From assembly GCA_019671005.1 (NCBI GenBank), contig CM033715.1:7998001-8062000 (forward strand): a DNA stretch of 64,000 nt, in the 5' to 3' direction. The position numbers and the translations under genes are program-made. Position 1 is the stretch's first letter; each line of letters starts with the position of its first letter. Origin of the DNA: Hibiscus mutabilis. Lineage: Eukaryota > Streptophyta > Magnoliopsida > Malvales > Malvaceae. The notes beneath the pieces are model-generated. The model was not told the DNA's origin, did not search any database, and saw only the letters and a list, made by a program, of their open reading frames with translations. Of this stretch, positions 11,087 through 23,148 are shown piece after piece.

Positions 11087-12300
11087 CTGTGTTTGGGATA
11101 TTTGGAAGTGTAGAAATGGGTCTGAGCTATCCAACTCGTACGATTTCATTCCACCCTTCTCTCCTGGCACACTCAACCTATTAAGCTTCAATCCAAGAAT
11201 ATCATGTACAAGTGGGCGGTACCTAAAATCATGTTGTATTGCAGCCGACAACTCAAAATTTCTATCAAAGATGCACAAAATCGGACGCTGAAATGAGCTT
11301 GCAAAGCTCCCACCTTCAGAAAACAAATTGTTCTTTGACAACAAATGATCCCTCAACTTCTGATCCAATGCTGAAGCAACCATCTCTGCCGGTCCACCAC
11401 GTAGGCATCTTATTATGGGCACAACTGCAAGCGTGGCCACAACACAAAATAATCCACTTATCCCCAGCTGATGGATCATTCAGTTGCAGATAAGTAGATT
11501 TCTGGGACAATGAGAACAAATTATCCTCCAAAGTCACAAACTCCAAATACTGATCGTGAAGCTTCGAAATCCTATGAATCGAATCTGAATTCAAAGTCCC
11601 AGAAGCAAGATCCTCCAAACGAGGCCTTGGTACAGATGAAGAGAAATTCAGATAAAAACTATCATAGAGAGAACGCGAAGCATCGGCTACAATTATCTGG
11701 ATATTAGATTGAATAGGCTGAACAAAATAGACAGCAGGTACATCATTGACGGGTTTTCGATCCTTGTCAATAAGGAAGTACAGGGTAACGCCGTGTTTCC
11801 GCAGATCCTTGACATGGATCAAGGGGGACAGTATATTTTGACAAAATTTGTCATAAATCAAGATCTTGTAAACCTCTTCATTAGCAGTTCCAGTGGGATT
11901 CACAGGTTGGTTCAGATTAAGCATTCGGATTATACATTCTGTAAAACCAACCAAAAGAAAGACAAAAGAGAAAAACACTCAATATGATCAAAGCTCCAAA
12001 CGAGATCAAATTCAACAGCCCAGTAATGGAAAATCCAGATAAAACTAGATCCAAAAAGTTAACGCAAGATTTTTAACTCAAAACTATGCATATGGATTCA
12101 AAGAAAATATCAAATTTAACAAATTTTAGCAGCGCAAGCTCAAAACTAAGATCTACGAATGTTTATTGCAATTGCCAATTGCATTTATATCGAAATCTAC
12201 AAAGAGAAACGAAATGGGATTTCGGGAATTTAGGGAAACGGTGGAAGGGAGATCTAAAGAGAAACTTGCCTGTTTGTTTCTGCCGAAGATTGAGAGCCAT
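11087..12300 (-). pseudogene. SLY1: SLY1 (Sec1/Munc18 family) 5' gene fragment
   Basis: SLY1 binds syntaxin-type SNAREs and promotes ER-Golgi vesicle fusion. Exon 1 is 12300-12270 (MALNLRQKQT), followed by a large exon from 11938 beginning ECIIRMLNLNQPVN and continuing through KILIYDKFCQNILSPL, HVKDLRKHGVTLYFLIDKD and LHDQYLEFVTLEDNLFSL. Between LQLNDPSAGD and SGLFCVVATLAVVPIIRC about ten residues usual in the family are absent and the frame shifts, near 11458-11461. The original frame then resumes as ALDQKLRDHLLSKNNLF and FDRNFELS, to KSYELDSSDPF. After that homology ends; a normal protein is about 600 residues, so more than half is missing. The first intron starts with GC, not GT. It lies tail-to-tail with the cyclin gene. 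I call it a pseudogene from the deletion plus truncation. Confidence 0.85.
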
Positions 12301-12514
12301 AGGAGACTGGAAAACTGAGCTCTTTGTAATTTGTATGTTCCCTTTGGGGAGCGCTCTCTTCTCTGTTTCTCTTGGTTTGGAAATTTGGAGTGGAAGTAAA
12401 TCCCATTTATCAAAGAATTGAAATAAAAGGTGAAATTCAGCGGTTAGTCCTTAAGAAAGCTAGAGATTTTTATTCTATGATGAAGAATTTTAGTTCTTTG
12501 ATCATTATTTGATA

Positions 12515-12794
12515 CACTAGCGGTGGATTTTATAAGCGTTTTAGTTTTAGGGTTGGGTTTAGAGACTCAATTTAGTGTATAGGAATTAGGTGAATTTAGT
12601 GATTGTGAATAGAGTTTAGGGTTATAATTTAGGGTTTATAGGTTAAAACATAAACCCTTAACATATAACCCCTTAAGTCATAACCCTAACCTCTAAACTT
12701 TAACCATTTGATTCTAAACCCCTAAACCCTACGCCCTAAATTAAGTCCTTAAATCTTAAAACTAAAACGTTTGTAAAAGTTTCGGCTACTAGTG
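12515..12794. mobile_element. MITE with TA flanks and a telomere-like core
   Basis: Ends CACTAGCGG...and inverted CTAGTG, each flanked by TA. The arms also match over TAAGCGTTTTAGTTTTA (left) and TAAAACTAAAACGTTTG (right). The centre is packed with degenerate TTTAGGG/CCCTAAA motifs. It has no coding content. TA flanks would suit a Tc1/mariner-type (Stowaway) origin, but that is inference. Confidence 0.65.
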
Positions 12795-12841
12795 TATTAT
12801 ATATAAATCCTTTATTTTTTTACTTTCTTAATTTTAAAATT

Positions 12842-13137
12842 GGGTAAACTACCTCCAAGCCATTAAACTATTGTTTTGATTCTATTTTGACAACTGAACT
12901 ATGTGTTTTGTCAATTAGACCTCTAATCTATTAAAATGAATTCTATTAATTTTTTATAGAATATGTAAGTAACAAGGACTAAATGTATAATTATATAAAT
13001 TTATTTAACTGTAACAGTCGATTACTTGATTGAAACCGTGTTAATAGTTTAGTATTTTTGAGTCAAAAAATCCGTACCTCATTGATTAAAAAAAGGAATC
13101 GGACTAACAGTTTAATGTGCTTGGAGGCAGTTTACCC
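12842..13137. mobile_element. MITE, about 296 bp, GGGTAAACT ends
   Basis: Left end GGGTAAACTACCTCCAAGC is matched by the inverted right end GCTTGGAGGCAGTTTACCC, 18 of 19 positions. It is non-coding. No exact flanking duplication was seen. The ends are related to the elements at 5533 and 19689. Confidence 0.7.
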
Positions 13138-13701
13138 AAAATATTTTAGTTCAGTTGTTGATACTTGACACACTAATATGTTTGTCAAAATGTTTCAACG
13201 ATTTAATCATACTAATTTCATAAGCAATTCATTATAAATTCAATAAGCATCTCCCAACTTTAAATATGCATTGTAAACAGTTCAAACAAATGGGTTATGG
13301 CTGAAAATGATCCATATATTCCAAGTTACATGAAAAATGAAAAGGGGAAATAATAGCAAATGATTCAAAGCAGCTGTTAATCTGTTCATAACTTGTTTCT
13401 GGGCAATGATTTCCAGACATTAATCGAACTTGATTCGACCTGAAAACACTTGCCTAGACTGAATATCTCTCAAAAAACATAGAGCAAAGATGTATGAATC
13501 ATGAAACATGGTTCTTAAGTTCAGGAAACTTAAAAGAAAGAAAGAAAAAAGAATCTTCAACCGCCTGCGGCAGAAATAATGAATGCTGTTAGGCATGTCA
13601 ACCAAGCTAGCAGCCCAGAAACTAAGAATAGGAGATGACTATCATAAGCAATCATGTCAGCATGTCATATTTCATATAACCACGATAATTCATCTAAGCT
13701 T
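13138..13701. other. 3' flank of the LAZ1-like gene
   Basis: AT-rich and non-coding. It probably contains the 3' UTR of the minus-strand gene that ends at 13702. No other feature was seen. Confidence 0.5.
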
Positions 13702-16700
13702 TTACTCCTTCGTGACCCATCTACGGCCCCTAATGAGATATCCACCGTAGCTTTGATAGCCACTGCTTTCTCCACTTTCCGCGCCGGCAATGCTTCCCGA
13801 TTTTCTACAATGTTTCTTCCCCCTTGCGACCGCACTATCACTAACGCTCCCATTTAAGAGGGGATCGTCTATACCACGAATTACCCTCGGTTCGGTTGCG
13901 GCAATGCAACTATCATCCTTTGTTTTTTTCCGGTCTTTGTCGTCCCTCTTTATGTTTTGAGAGATCTTATGCAGTTTCTCATTGAACTTGGTAATCCCCT
14001 TCTCGACCGGCTCAACCGCTTGGTTCACTGTAAATTTTACATCATTTACAATCTGCACAACAAAAGAGCAGTTTCAGCAAGAGTAATATTCACTTATCTC
14101 AATCTACAATGTGTAATCTAAAATTGGCCTTGTTGGTATAAACAGAAGATTTACATATTCACCACCACCAATAAATACGTCCTTCACACATTCTTTGATG
14201 GTCATTCCACTTCGAGCCTCTATGTCAGGCTGCGGTAGGCGTAGCTTTGTAGGTCGCTCACTTTCCCTGACCTCATCAGGATCAATAGGGCAATCAACGG
14301 ATGCATAGTCTCCAAGGACTGAAACACTTCCAGGAATGCGATCTCCCATTAGCTCATACGGTCTGGAAGGGAAAACATATAGGTGAACAACAGAAGCAAT
14401 GCCCATCTGCGCTGGAGGAATACCATGACATGTCAAATTTTCGTATTACAAAAGACTCATAGAATTTAGAAGCAATGTATCTCCTCTAGGATTTAGAAGC
14501 AATGCCCACCTCTATACAAATGATGAAGTCTTGGACACTTGACTTCAGATGCAAGCCTTCGGCAACCGGATGTTTGAACAGACCAAGGGCATAAAAAAGG
14601 GCAATTGCCACACCTTGCCACCAAGTCAAAAACACAATTGATTTAAAAGTCATAAACTTGGCCAATGGTTTTATGGGTGCCAGTTCATCCTTTGTGACAG
14701 TATAGAATTGAACTAAACAATAAAAGGCCCATGTTTGACTGAAATTGAGAACCACTGCCATATAAGGATATCTGCACAAGCAGGAAAAAAATTGCCAAGA
14801 TAATGAGAAGTTTCTTAAGAGGGGCCACTGACAAAATTTCTGTTCCACTGATGAATGTTCACCACTTTATATGCAAGAACGAAATACCAGAATGTTTTAA
14901 ATAAAAACTTGGGCTCACAATTGAGACAACATTATATATTCAGGTTTTTGGTGGCTTGTTGCTTAGCAGGTGAAGAACTAAAAGAGGCATCAATATGAAT
15001 CACAATCTTTCAAAATTACTTTCTTCTACACAGAAAAAATGGTATTTCTACTGATAACTCACACAAAATCCTCAATAGCACCAGCAACATTCTACATTAA
15101 GATTATCTTACCCACATCCCCAACTGAATTCTCCTTCACAATATACACCGAAAGCTTCAAGAATTACTGCTAAGAGAGCAGTCAATATCTTAATTATCAT
15201 CTGCCGAAAAACCATACAAGTCTATTAGAAAAGGAAACGGACAATGACAAAAGCAAAAATAATATTTCATTTTCTTCAAGCTAAAGAGAACTTACATATT
15301 GAACAATGCCGAACTTGACAACTTGGTAAAACCATCGACCAAGTTTCCATGGGCTGAGTAAATATTTCATAGGAAAAGGGTGCTTAATAGTTCCTTTCTC
15401 GTAACTGTGTCCCAATAATGGAGCTTTTGAACTTGCACGTCCTCGTCTTCTCATGAAATCAATTGTCCTCTCTTCCCCACCTTACAGAAGAAATTGAAGG
15501 AAGAGTTCAATAATTAAAACAAATTTTCTCAACATCAGCCACAAATATAAACAGTGTATTAACGCTGAAAAATGAAGACCATTATAAAGTATGATGGAGG
15601 AGAAAAAGGCAAAATGAAATATTTAACAAATAGCCTGTGTTGTCAAAGCACAAAATCAGTACTGCACTTTGACATATATTCTGTAAGATGGAGCTTGGGA
15701 GAATCCATAAACCAGAAATGCATATATCTTGCACAAGATTTGATTTATGAATATTTTGAAAGAAATTTGTTAGAATCATTAGAACCATAATGTAAAATGC
15801 ATGAAGGGGAAAAAGAAAAAAAAAAGACTAGCATGTATAAATCAGTTCAACAGAAGTACAAACTATTCATTTTCTTTATAACCTATTCCATGAAATATTT
15901 ACGGTGCCATTTTTAGCATCAATAACTCAATGTACAATCTTAGCACAATGCACATTCTTAGCATGTAGTGTTGAGCCTTGAGTTGGTCATCAATGCTAAA
16001 GGTAAGGGCTGCAAATCACATCCTAGACCTTGCTTGAGCAAAACTAACAAAGGTTGAAATGAAAGAGCAAAGTGTTGGAATGTCTGTTCAAAGACATTGA
16101 AAATATATATCTGGGTTTCCAAAATTGAGATTCAAGTGTATGAGCAAAGCTAATAACAAAGACAATGCCACAACAGAAACTGTAATATAAATGAAATATC
16201 ATGCATGGCTGATCAAGAAATAAGAAATAAAATCTTTGTTTGAAGTTCCAGGCTTTCGAAATGACATACCCAAGCAACCAATAAGGTATCTTCCAAAGCA
16301 ATACATCGCAAATGATTCATAGCAATCGCGTAGTATCGAACAATCAACACTAATTGATGGATGCACCAATGATACAAACTGTTAAAATAATCCAGGTTAA
16401 TAGACTGAATATAACATATAATTACACCATACACATGGAGCAAAATTAACATGTTGAAATACTGTGCTGAACTATACTTTAAACTCAAAAGTTTCATAGA
16501 CTAATAGGCACAATAAACTTAAAATAATACCTAAGCTGAACATAGTTCAATTTCTTATGAACACAAAATTAACAAGTATCCAACCAACAACCACATTCAA
16601 TGCACATTAGCTTCCATTAAGCATGTTAGCAATATCAGATCACACTTTGAAGATTTATGCCAATGGTTTTACATACATGTCCTAAGGTATATTCAGCAAT

Positions 16701-17453
16701 CTGAAGCACCCAAATTATACTTAAAAATTCCAAAATGTTAAGCAGGACATTTGATGTCAGGAGTCAAACTACAGAAACGTTCTACTGCGAGCATATTTAG
16801 ATTTCCAGCACCGATCATGAAACATTTAACCAGTGAATTCACTTAGACGCGCATTCCTTTATTATCATAAGACCGACTTTCGCTTAACAGTCCAGAAATT
16901 GGAGCAATAATACGCAATAATTTCAAGCATTTTTTAAATTTTTATTTCTGCATGCTGATTTTGAGCAACTTTCACGATCGGAATTTAATTTCAGGCGAAC
17001 AATTTTAATTTCAAGTAATAATCAACAACTTTTACTGATTTTGAGCAAACAATGTAGAATTTAATGCATAACACTAGGACTTTCAAGATCTGAATTACAT
17101 AAAACGCCAATGTGTAAGATTCAAATGCTTCCATTCAACTAAGACGAATAAGGCCGATAAGAAAAAACTCACCGATTCTACAGCATAGCAAGGAACCATA
17201 AGAACAACTCCGATCAAGAACTTTTGCTCCTGCCAATTAACGAATACAAAGAATTTTTTTTTAAATGCAAAACCAAAATAAGGGGGGAAAAGTGAAAATC
17301 TCTATTAAAAAATACCTCAGGATTCTTGTATGAAGAAAGATGCTCAAAAATAAGATACATTGAAAGCGAAAGTGATATGACTACAAAAACTCCGGCAATC
17401 AAAGTCGCCCAAACAGGAGGCGAATAGCCCAACAGATAATCTGTAATGTTCAT
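13702..17453 (-). CDS. LAZ1: LAZ1-family (DUF300/OSTalpha-like) membrane protein, 8 exons, 480 aa
   Basis: Multi-pass membrane protein of the organic-solute-transporter-alpha/TMEM184 family. Plant LAZ1 proteins act at the vacuolar membrane in brassinosteroid and cell-death signalling. Exons on the minus strand: 17453-17316, 17229-17173, 16378-16270, 15480-15296, 15200-15112, 14771-14510, 14406-14155, 14052-13702, all GT-AG with consistent phase. Hydrophobic segments include PPVWATLIAGVFVVISLSLS (exon 1), FLIGVVLMVPCYAV (exon 2) and KSIVFLTWWQGVAIALFYAL (exon 6). Conserved stretches are DCYESFAMYCFGRYLIGCLG, FYQVVKFGIVQY, PYMAVVLNFSQTWAFYCLVQ and, in the cytosolic tail, RRWVTKE at the end. The start MNITDYLLGYSPP and total length match the family. 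The gene appears intact. Which LAZ1 paralogue it is cannot be told here. Confidence 0.9.
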
Positions 17454-17765
17454 CGGCTACTACACTTTCTCTCAATTTGAAGCCAATCAGCAGCATAGTT
17501 CATTTAAAAAGAATGTTGCAAATCAAAGGACGATCATCACTTTTCATTTTAATTCAAACAAAGAGGGTTTTAATTGAAATGAAACGGAAATTTGAAAGCC
17601 CGAGAAACAGCTTTGATCGATTGGAAAATGGGGCCGAAAACGCCAAAAGTTGGTCGAGAACTGGAATGAGAGATGAAGCTGTTGCACGGACGCCGCACGT
17701 GCTACTGGTGTTCTAACCGTTATCAGTTAGATTACGTTAATGCCCCCTGCAGAGTATTTATGTTT
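17454..17765. other. Upstream region of the LAZ1-like gene
   Basis: Probable promoter and 5' UTR of the minus-strand gene starting at 17453. It contains CGCACGTG, a G-box core, near 17692-17700. No coding feature. Confidence 0.5.
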
Positions 17766-18184
17766 TTGGCCTAATGACATTTTAGTCCTTACAACTTTGT
17801 CTCTTTCGACCCTCGAATTTTTATCTTTTTTGTCAAATTAAACCAAATGACGGAAAACAACAACAACCTGTTATGCTAAAGTCAGTTACTTTTATCAACG
17901 TTGGCATCAACTATTTCATCATTTTTTATAAAAATTTTAAAAATTCAAATTATATTTAAAAATGATAAAATGTAAAAAGTTAATAAATATATTTCAAATT
18001 ATAAAATTTATAAAAAAATTAAAAACAAAATAGATGATGGCGACATACCAAATCTGTTAATTCTTCTGTGAGTTGGTTCAATTTGATCCAAAAAATTAAA
18101 AGTTTGAGGGTAAAAAATACACAAATTTTAAGGGCTAAAATGAATTTCTCCAAATGTTTAAAGGTTAAAAAATGTCATTTATCT
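17766..18184. mobile_element. Probable MITE, about 420 bp
   Basis: The left side CCTAATGACATTTTAGTCCTT is inverted near the right side as AAAAAATGTCATTTATCTT. The interior contains the phrase types (CTAAAATG, TTTAGTCC) common in such dispersed elements. The ends are diverged and no target duplication was found. Confidence 0.45.
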
Positions 18185-19168
18185 TATTTTTGGGTCCAAT
18201 ATTGTATCCCAATTTGACAAATTTCCCCCAATGTTGACACCTATGTTTTTTTTATCCAATGTGATATTTAAATTTACTAAATGTTACACATTTTAGTACC
18301 TGAATATGACATTATCATACGTAATGTCATTAGTTGAATGTATAAAACCAATGTCACGTTCAAATATCAAATTTTATAATAATTGACAAATTTAAATCAC
18401 ATTATACCAATAAAATCATAGGGACCTCGTTAGAAAAATTGTCAAATTTAGCTCATATTATACCAAAAAAACACGAGTACCCTTATAAAATAAAAAGTTG
18501 TCCTCATGGTTTCTCAGGGCTTTTGCCCTGATTAATTTGGATCGAACCATGTCAAACATCTGACTTTAGTGAGTAAGTCTTCAAGTAGAAATTTTTTAGA
18601 TATACAAAATCTCGAACTCGAAACCTGCGTTCAAATTGAGTATTGAATGATGTATTAATCCTTTAAGAAATATATACTTCCAATATTTTGAGCAAACATG
18701 TATAACAATCGGATTCCTGTTCAAAAGAAAAAATTTATAAGAGTCGGATTATCTATCGGCCCATTAGGTTCAATTAAGGTCATATTGGATTTGGATTTGG
18801 ATTTGGATTTGGATTTAGTTTGTTAGTAATGTATATGCAAGTATATTATTTATATTTCGATATTAATATCAAAATCAATAAGTATTAGGCATAGTAAAAT
18901 TTATTAATTGATTGAGTGATTAAGGATGTTCGTGTTATTTTATTTTGTATGAGTTCAAATTTCGACATTTGTCTTGAGAATATAATTATTTCTCTTGAAG
19001 ATAAAATTTAAAAATGAACATGGGAGAAGCTAGAGAATCTCAAATATCGTAAAACGGATATTAAATATACCAAAAATTATTGTTTTGTATTTATCAATCT
19101 TCTTAAACATCTAGTATAATTTTAACTTTAATAAAATATATATTATATATTAATATACCTCAAGTATG
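18185..19168. other. AT-rich spacer with a short hexamer repeat
   Basis: No gene seen. Five copies of GGATTT sit in tandem at about 18789-18818. Confidence 0.6.
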
Positions 19169-19176
19169 TATACAAA

Positions 19177-19653
19177 TAGGGGTGGACAAAACTCAATTGG
19201 ATTTAAAAAATCAAAATTTTCGAGTCGACTTAACTTGAATCGTAAATTCATAAACTCAACTTGAAAAAGTTCAAATAAAGTTTGAGTTATAAAACGATAC
19301 TCAAATAACTCAAAAATTTTAGTAACCAGTGAATCTATTTTCTAGTTCAATTCGAGTCGAGTCCCTCAACTATGTTTGATATATGTATATCACATATAAA
19401 GAAATGTATATACATATTGTATATGATTATAGAAAGTCGTTTAATTTGAAACCAAATAGTACCATAACATTATAAATATTTACAATTAAATTTGAACAAA
19501 AACTCTAACAACTCTAGTCGACTTGACTCGACTCGAATTTTATGAACTCAGCTCAACTTGAAAATAAAAATAAATAAAGTCAGTTATAAAATAAGACTCG
19601 TCAACTCGACTAGCTCAATTTTTTTATTCGGTTTGATCAAATACTCACCCCTA
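19177..19653. mobile_element. hAT-type MITE, 477 bp, perfect 8-bp target duplication
   Basis: Ends TAGGGGTGGAC and the inverted CTCACCCCTA. The eight bases TATACAAA flank it on both sides (19169-19176 and 19654-19661), the duplication length of hAT transposons. The interior is rich in ACTCGA/TTTGAGTT and non-coding. It is the best preserved member of a family also present at 7262, 26155 (partial) and about 42640-43013. Confidence 0.82.
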
Positions 19654-19688
19654 TATACAAAATAAAAAATAAATTATTAATTATTTTA

Positions 19689-20128
19689 GGGTAAAGTACA
19701 CAAATGGTCACTAAACTATCCTTAAAACTATAAAATGGTCACCAAACTTTCAAAAATTACATAATTGTCATTAAACTTTAGTTTTTATTATAAAATGGTC
19801 ACTAGGCCATTAACCGGGAGACGCGACAGTTATAAAAATTTGTATAATAACATATTTAATCCTCAACATTTACACATTCAATCAATTTAGACATCAATAA
19901 TGAGGGTTAAATTGGGAATAGTTGATTAAATGTGTCAATATGGAGGATTAAATGTTATATTATTCAAATTTTTGTAACTGTCACGTCACCCTATTAACGA
20001 CAATTAACGGCTTAGTGACCATTTTGTAACAAAAACTAAAGTTTAATGCCCATTATGTAACATTTGAGAGTTTAATGACCATTTTGTATTTTTAGAGATA
20101 GTTTAGTGACCATTTGTGTACTTTACCC
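19689..20128. mobile_element. Mutator-type MITE, 440 bp, perfect 9-bp target duplication
   Basis: Inverted ends GGGTAAAGTACACAAATGG and its reverse complement carry on with TCACTAAACTAT, about 30 bases nearly identical. ATTATTTTA is repeated exactly on both sides (19680-19688 and 20129-20137), a nine-base duplication typical of Mutator-like elements. It is non-coding. A relative sits at 43062-43511. Confidence 0.85.
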
Positions 20129-20389
20129 ATTATTTTAATTTTATTTTAAACATAATTATAAAACGCAACAAAGACAAAAACAATTAAAAATATTTAGACA
20201 TTTTTAAATGGCTCCTCGATAAATAACGTTGAGTTCTGTCACATGTATAATTAAAATTTTAACAATAAAGTTAATATTCTATATAAATTTATATTTATAA
20301 AAACCAAGGTTAACTTCCCTTATACTTTTGATTCATCATCCATATCCTATCATTTAGCAACTTAGGCTAGGTTGGAATAAAAATCTCCT

Positions 20390-20622
20390 GCCCTTTTACG
20401 GTGCTTCTTTTTCGGTGCTTCTTTTTATGCTCTAATATTAAAAGAAATTATATTTAGGGTTTAGAGTCTAGGTTTAATGTTAGAGTTTAGGGAATTAGGG
20501 ACAATGTGTATTTTTTAGGGTTTAGAGTTTAAGATTTAAAATTTAAAATTAGAATTTAAAATTTAATTTTTTTAATATTAGAGTATAAAAACGAACCGTC
20601 AAAGGTAATTCAAATTTTACGA
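20390..20622. mobile_element. MITE with a telomere-like core
   Basis: Left arm CCCTTTTACGGTGCTTC...GCTCTAATATTAAA is matched by inverted TTAATATTAGAGTATAAAAA...CCGTCAAAGG on the right. The core has repeated TTTAGGGTTTAGAG-like motifs. The left arm contains a duplicated CGGTGCTTCTTTTT. Non-coding. Confidence 0.6.
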
Positions 20623-22194
20623 GGCCATGTGCAGTTTATTAAAAGAGCCCTTTAATTTATAATCTTAAACATATATAATATTTTTTAAAAAAATATTTTA
20701 ATCTTAGTAAAATATATTATGAGACCTCTTTAAAATTATATTTTTCATATAATTTATTAAATTAAAATCTTTTATTTTCTCTTGTAAACATTTAATTAAA
20801 CTCATTTAGAACTTTTTTTTCGGAGTTATGTGCGATCATTTCTCGCATACATGATCTAAAAAAGGTAGTGAATTTTTGGGATCCCATCTTTTCTTTCAAA
20901 GGGATTTTTACACTTTTACTATTCTTCACTTTGAGCTTGACCAACGCATAACAAATCGAGTATAGAAATTTAATGTCTAATAAATAAAATTTTTCATCCG
21001 AGCATTATAAATGATAAATTTTGAAAAAAAAAACTATTTTTGAATTCAATTACGTAAGAATTTATGGGATTATCGAACATTAAAAAAATCTATTAGCCTA
21101 AAAACTGTGAAAGTTGACAGGAAGTCTCTTCAACAGGGGTGGATGGTTAAATAGAATAGTGGGGGCTACAGCCCCAAAATTTTAAAAAACTTGAATTTTG
21201 TCTTTAAAGTTTTTAAATTTTTAATTTGATCCTTTTAAGATTTTTAAAAATTCATATTATGTTTTAAAATTTTGAATGTTTTTAATTAAATTTCCTCTTA
21301 ATTTTTTATTGTTTATTAAATCTATCAAAATTATTAAAAAAAAATTAGTCAACTCTTCAAAAAATTTAAATTTTTTATTTAATTCCTATTTTTTTAAAAA
21401 AAAAATTAAATTAATCCTTAAATTTTTACTCAAAATTTCACTACTCCTCAACAATTTGGTAAAATGATTAGCCTTTACGGATATACGACAAAAGTACTTA
21501 ATACTTTCGAGAGCATGAACCAGAAACAGTAATACATTTGATTTGACTAAACTCTCGGCTTCAAAACCAAAACATCAATGTTATTTCACCAAAACGTGAC
21601 TATAGAAGTAGAAAACATCTTTTAATAAGAGATTTGATAGTCCCTTTTTCATTTTTTCAGTTTAACTCCTTAATTTTCAATTCATGGTCACTTTAGTCCT
21701 TAGATGATTTCCTTAACAAATGATAATATAAGCAATCACATTTAAATATTTTTTCAAATATATATTAATCTCAATTTGAGGGAAAACAATTATTTAAATT
21801 ATATGTGAGAATATATTTTCTTCAAAAATATATGATTATCTGGAGAACTCTCTTTGTAATCGTCGAAGACAAAAAAATCTTTACAACTCTTATATACAAT
21901 CCTCTAAACTCAAAACCTCCTCATAGTAGCTTTTTCATTTTTAGATAATTCACCCCTAATCCGTTGTTACAATATTTCATTTACCACAAACAACTAAATT
22001 AATAAATTTGACTAGTTCAATCCTCTAATTTTGACTCAACTTTGTGCACCAAACAGGACTATTATATACATTAAGAGATGTGTGATACCAGATATAATTT
22101 TTACCAATATGAAGGAGAGGATATGAGAAATGTTAATGCTATAAAGTTGTTTCCATTGATGCTATATGAAATAATACACCGTCGATATATCGAA
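20623..22194. other. AT-rich spacer with degraded dispersed repeat
   Basis: Around 21130-21450 a sequence opening GGGGTGGATGG and GGGGGCTACAGCCCC, followed by AAATTTTTAA-rich text, looks like an old dispersed repeat. The 63-residue frame at 21276 is low-complexity Lys/Leu/Asn and is not a gene. Nothing else was seen. Confidence 0.5.
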
Positions 22195-23148
22195 TGTTGG
22201 ACAAATAGGGTTAAATTCGAAATAAATTAATATTAAACGGGAAAAAGAAGAACCAGAAATTGCAAGAATAAGAACAAGATTTGAAATAATAGAAAAATAA
22301 GTTTGAAATAACCGAAAATATGGTTGCTAAGGCCTGCACGAACTCAATTTCCTTAAGACAGATTCGACTGCTCTTCGGTGCTGGAGATCGTCGGTCATCA
22401 GTCTCCCAGGATACAACAGCATATGATTATCTTCAGCTGCACAACTGAGTAATCACGAACGAACTCGAGCCTTCGACTATCACCAAAACAATGCATGTTT
22501 TCTGAGAGAGAAAAACAGTTGAAAACTGTGTTTTTCATGTCTTTAAAACTGAAAAGAGGCTATGTATTTATAGGGAAAAATTAGGTTAAACGTGACTAAA
22601 CCAAAATTCTGATTTTGTCCTTTATCGGATATTTGCGTGTTCCTGCAAGCATAAAACTCAAATCCGAAAAAATCCCTTTAATTTCGAAATAATATGCTTG
22701 TCACAAAAGGAAAAATTAATTCGAAGTGGTAAAATATTCGCAGGCCCATGCAGGGCCCGACCGGTTCTGACATTCGCGTCGCCCACGTCGTGCGGGTGCG
22801 GGTGCGCCCCAACCCGAATGGGATTGGATTCGCACCCCCTGCGCGTGAGGCACATGTTCAACTTAAGTCATTCAATGACCACAAAGTGAGCAAGTGTATA
22901 TAAAGACTTCTCATTCCATTTATCCCATCAATGTGAGATTGGGGGTTTCCATTTCCTTTTCTCAATTCACACCTCCTTACTTTGAGCATCAATTTCTCAG
23001 TCATTATTCACCCATTTTGAGCATTTGAGATACCGTTGTAAAGGTCTCATGGAGTAGTATAAGATCCATTCGAATCCTTATTCGAATCTCCACCTTTACC
23101 CATTCAAAATATGGCTCAAAGTTACCATTTTATCATGTTTTTCCAACA
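22195..23148 (-). mobile_element. 3' LTR of a Ty1/copia element (954 bp)
   Basis: On the minus strand it begins TGTTGGAAAAACATG at 23148 and ends TTTGTCCAACA at 22195, giving TGTTGGA...TCCAACA termini. Just upstream on that strand (23149-23165) is a purine-rich ACATGGGGAAT tract, the expected polypurine tract for plus-strand priming. It shares about 400 bases with the partial LTR ending at 25382. Confidence 0.82.

Noticed and set aside
15572..16497. Open frames of 68-94 codons
   Set aside because: They fall in introns of the LAZ1-like gene or are shadows of its exons.
21276..21467. 63-codon frame rich in Lys, Leu, Asn and Phe
   Set aside because: Low-complexity translation of AT-rich DNA; not a protein gene.
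22740..23148. Possible plus-strand promoter with GTGTATATAAAG
   Set aside because: The sequence is the copia LTR in minus orientation, shown by the RNase H tail and polypurine tract; the TATA-like word is partly palindromic and not evidence for a plus-strand gene.
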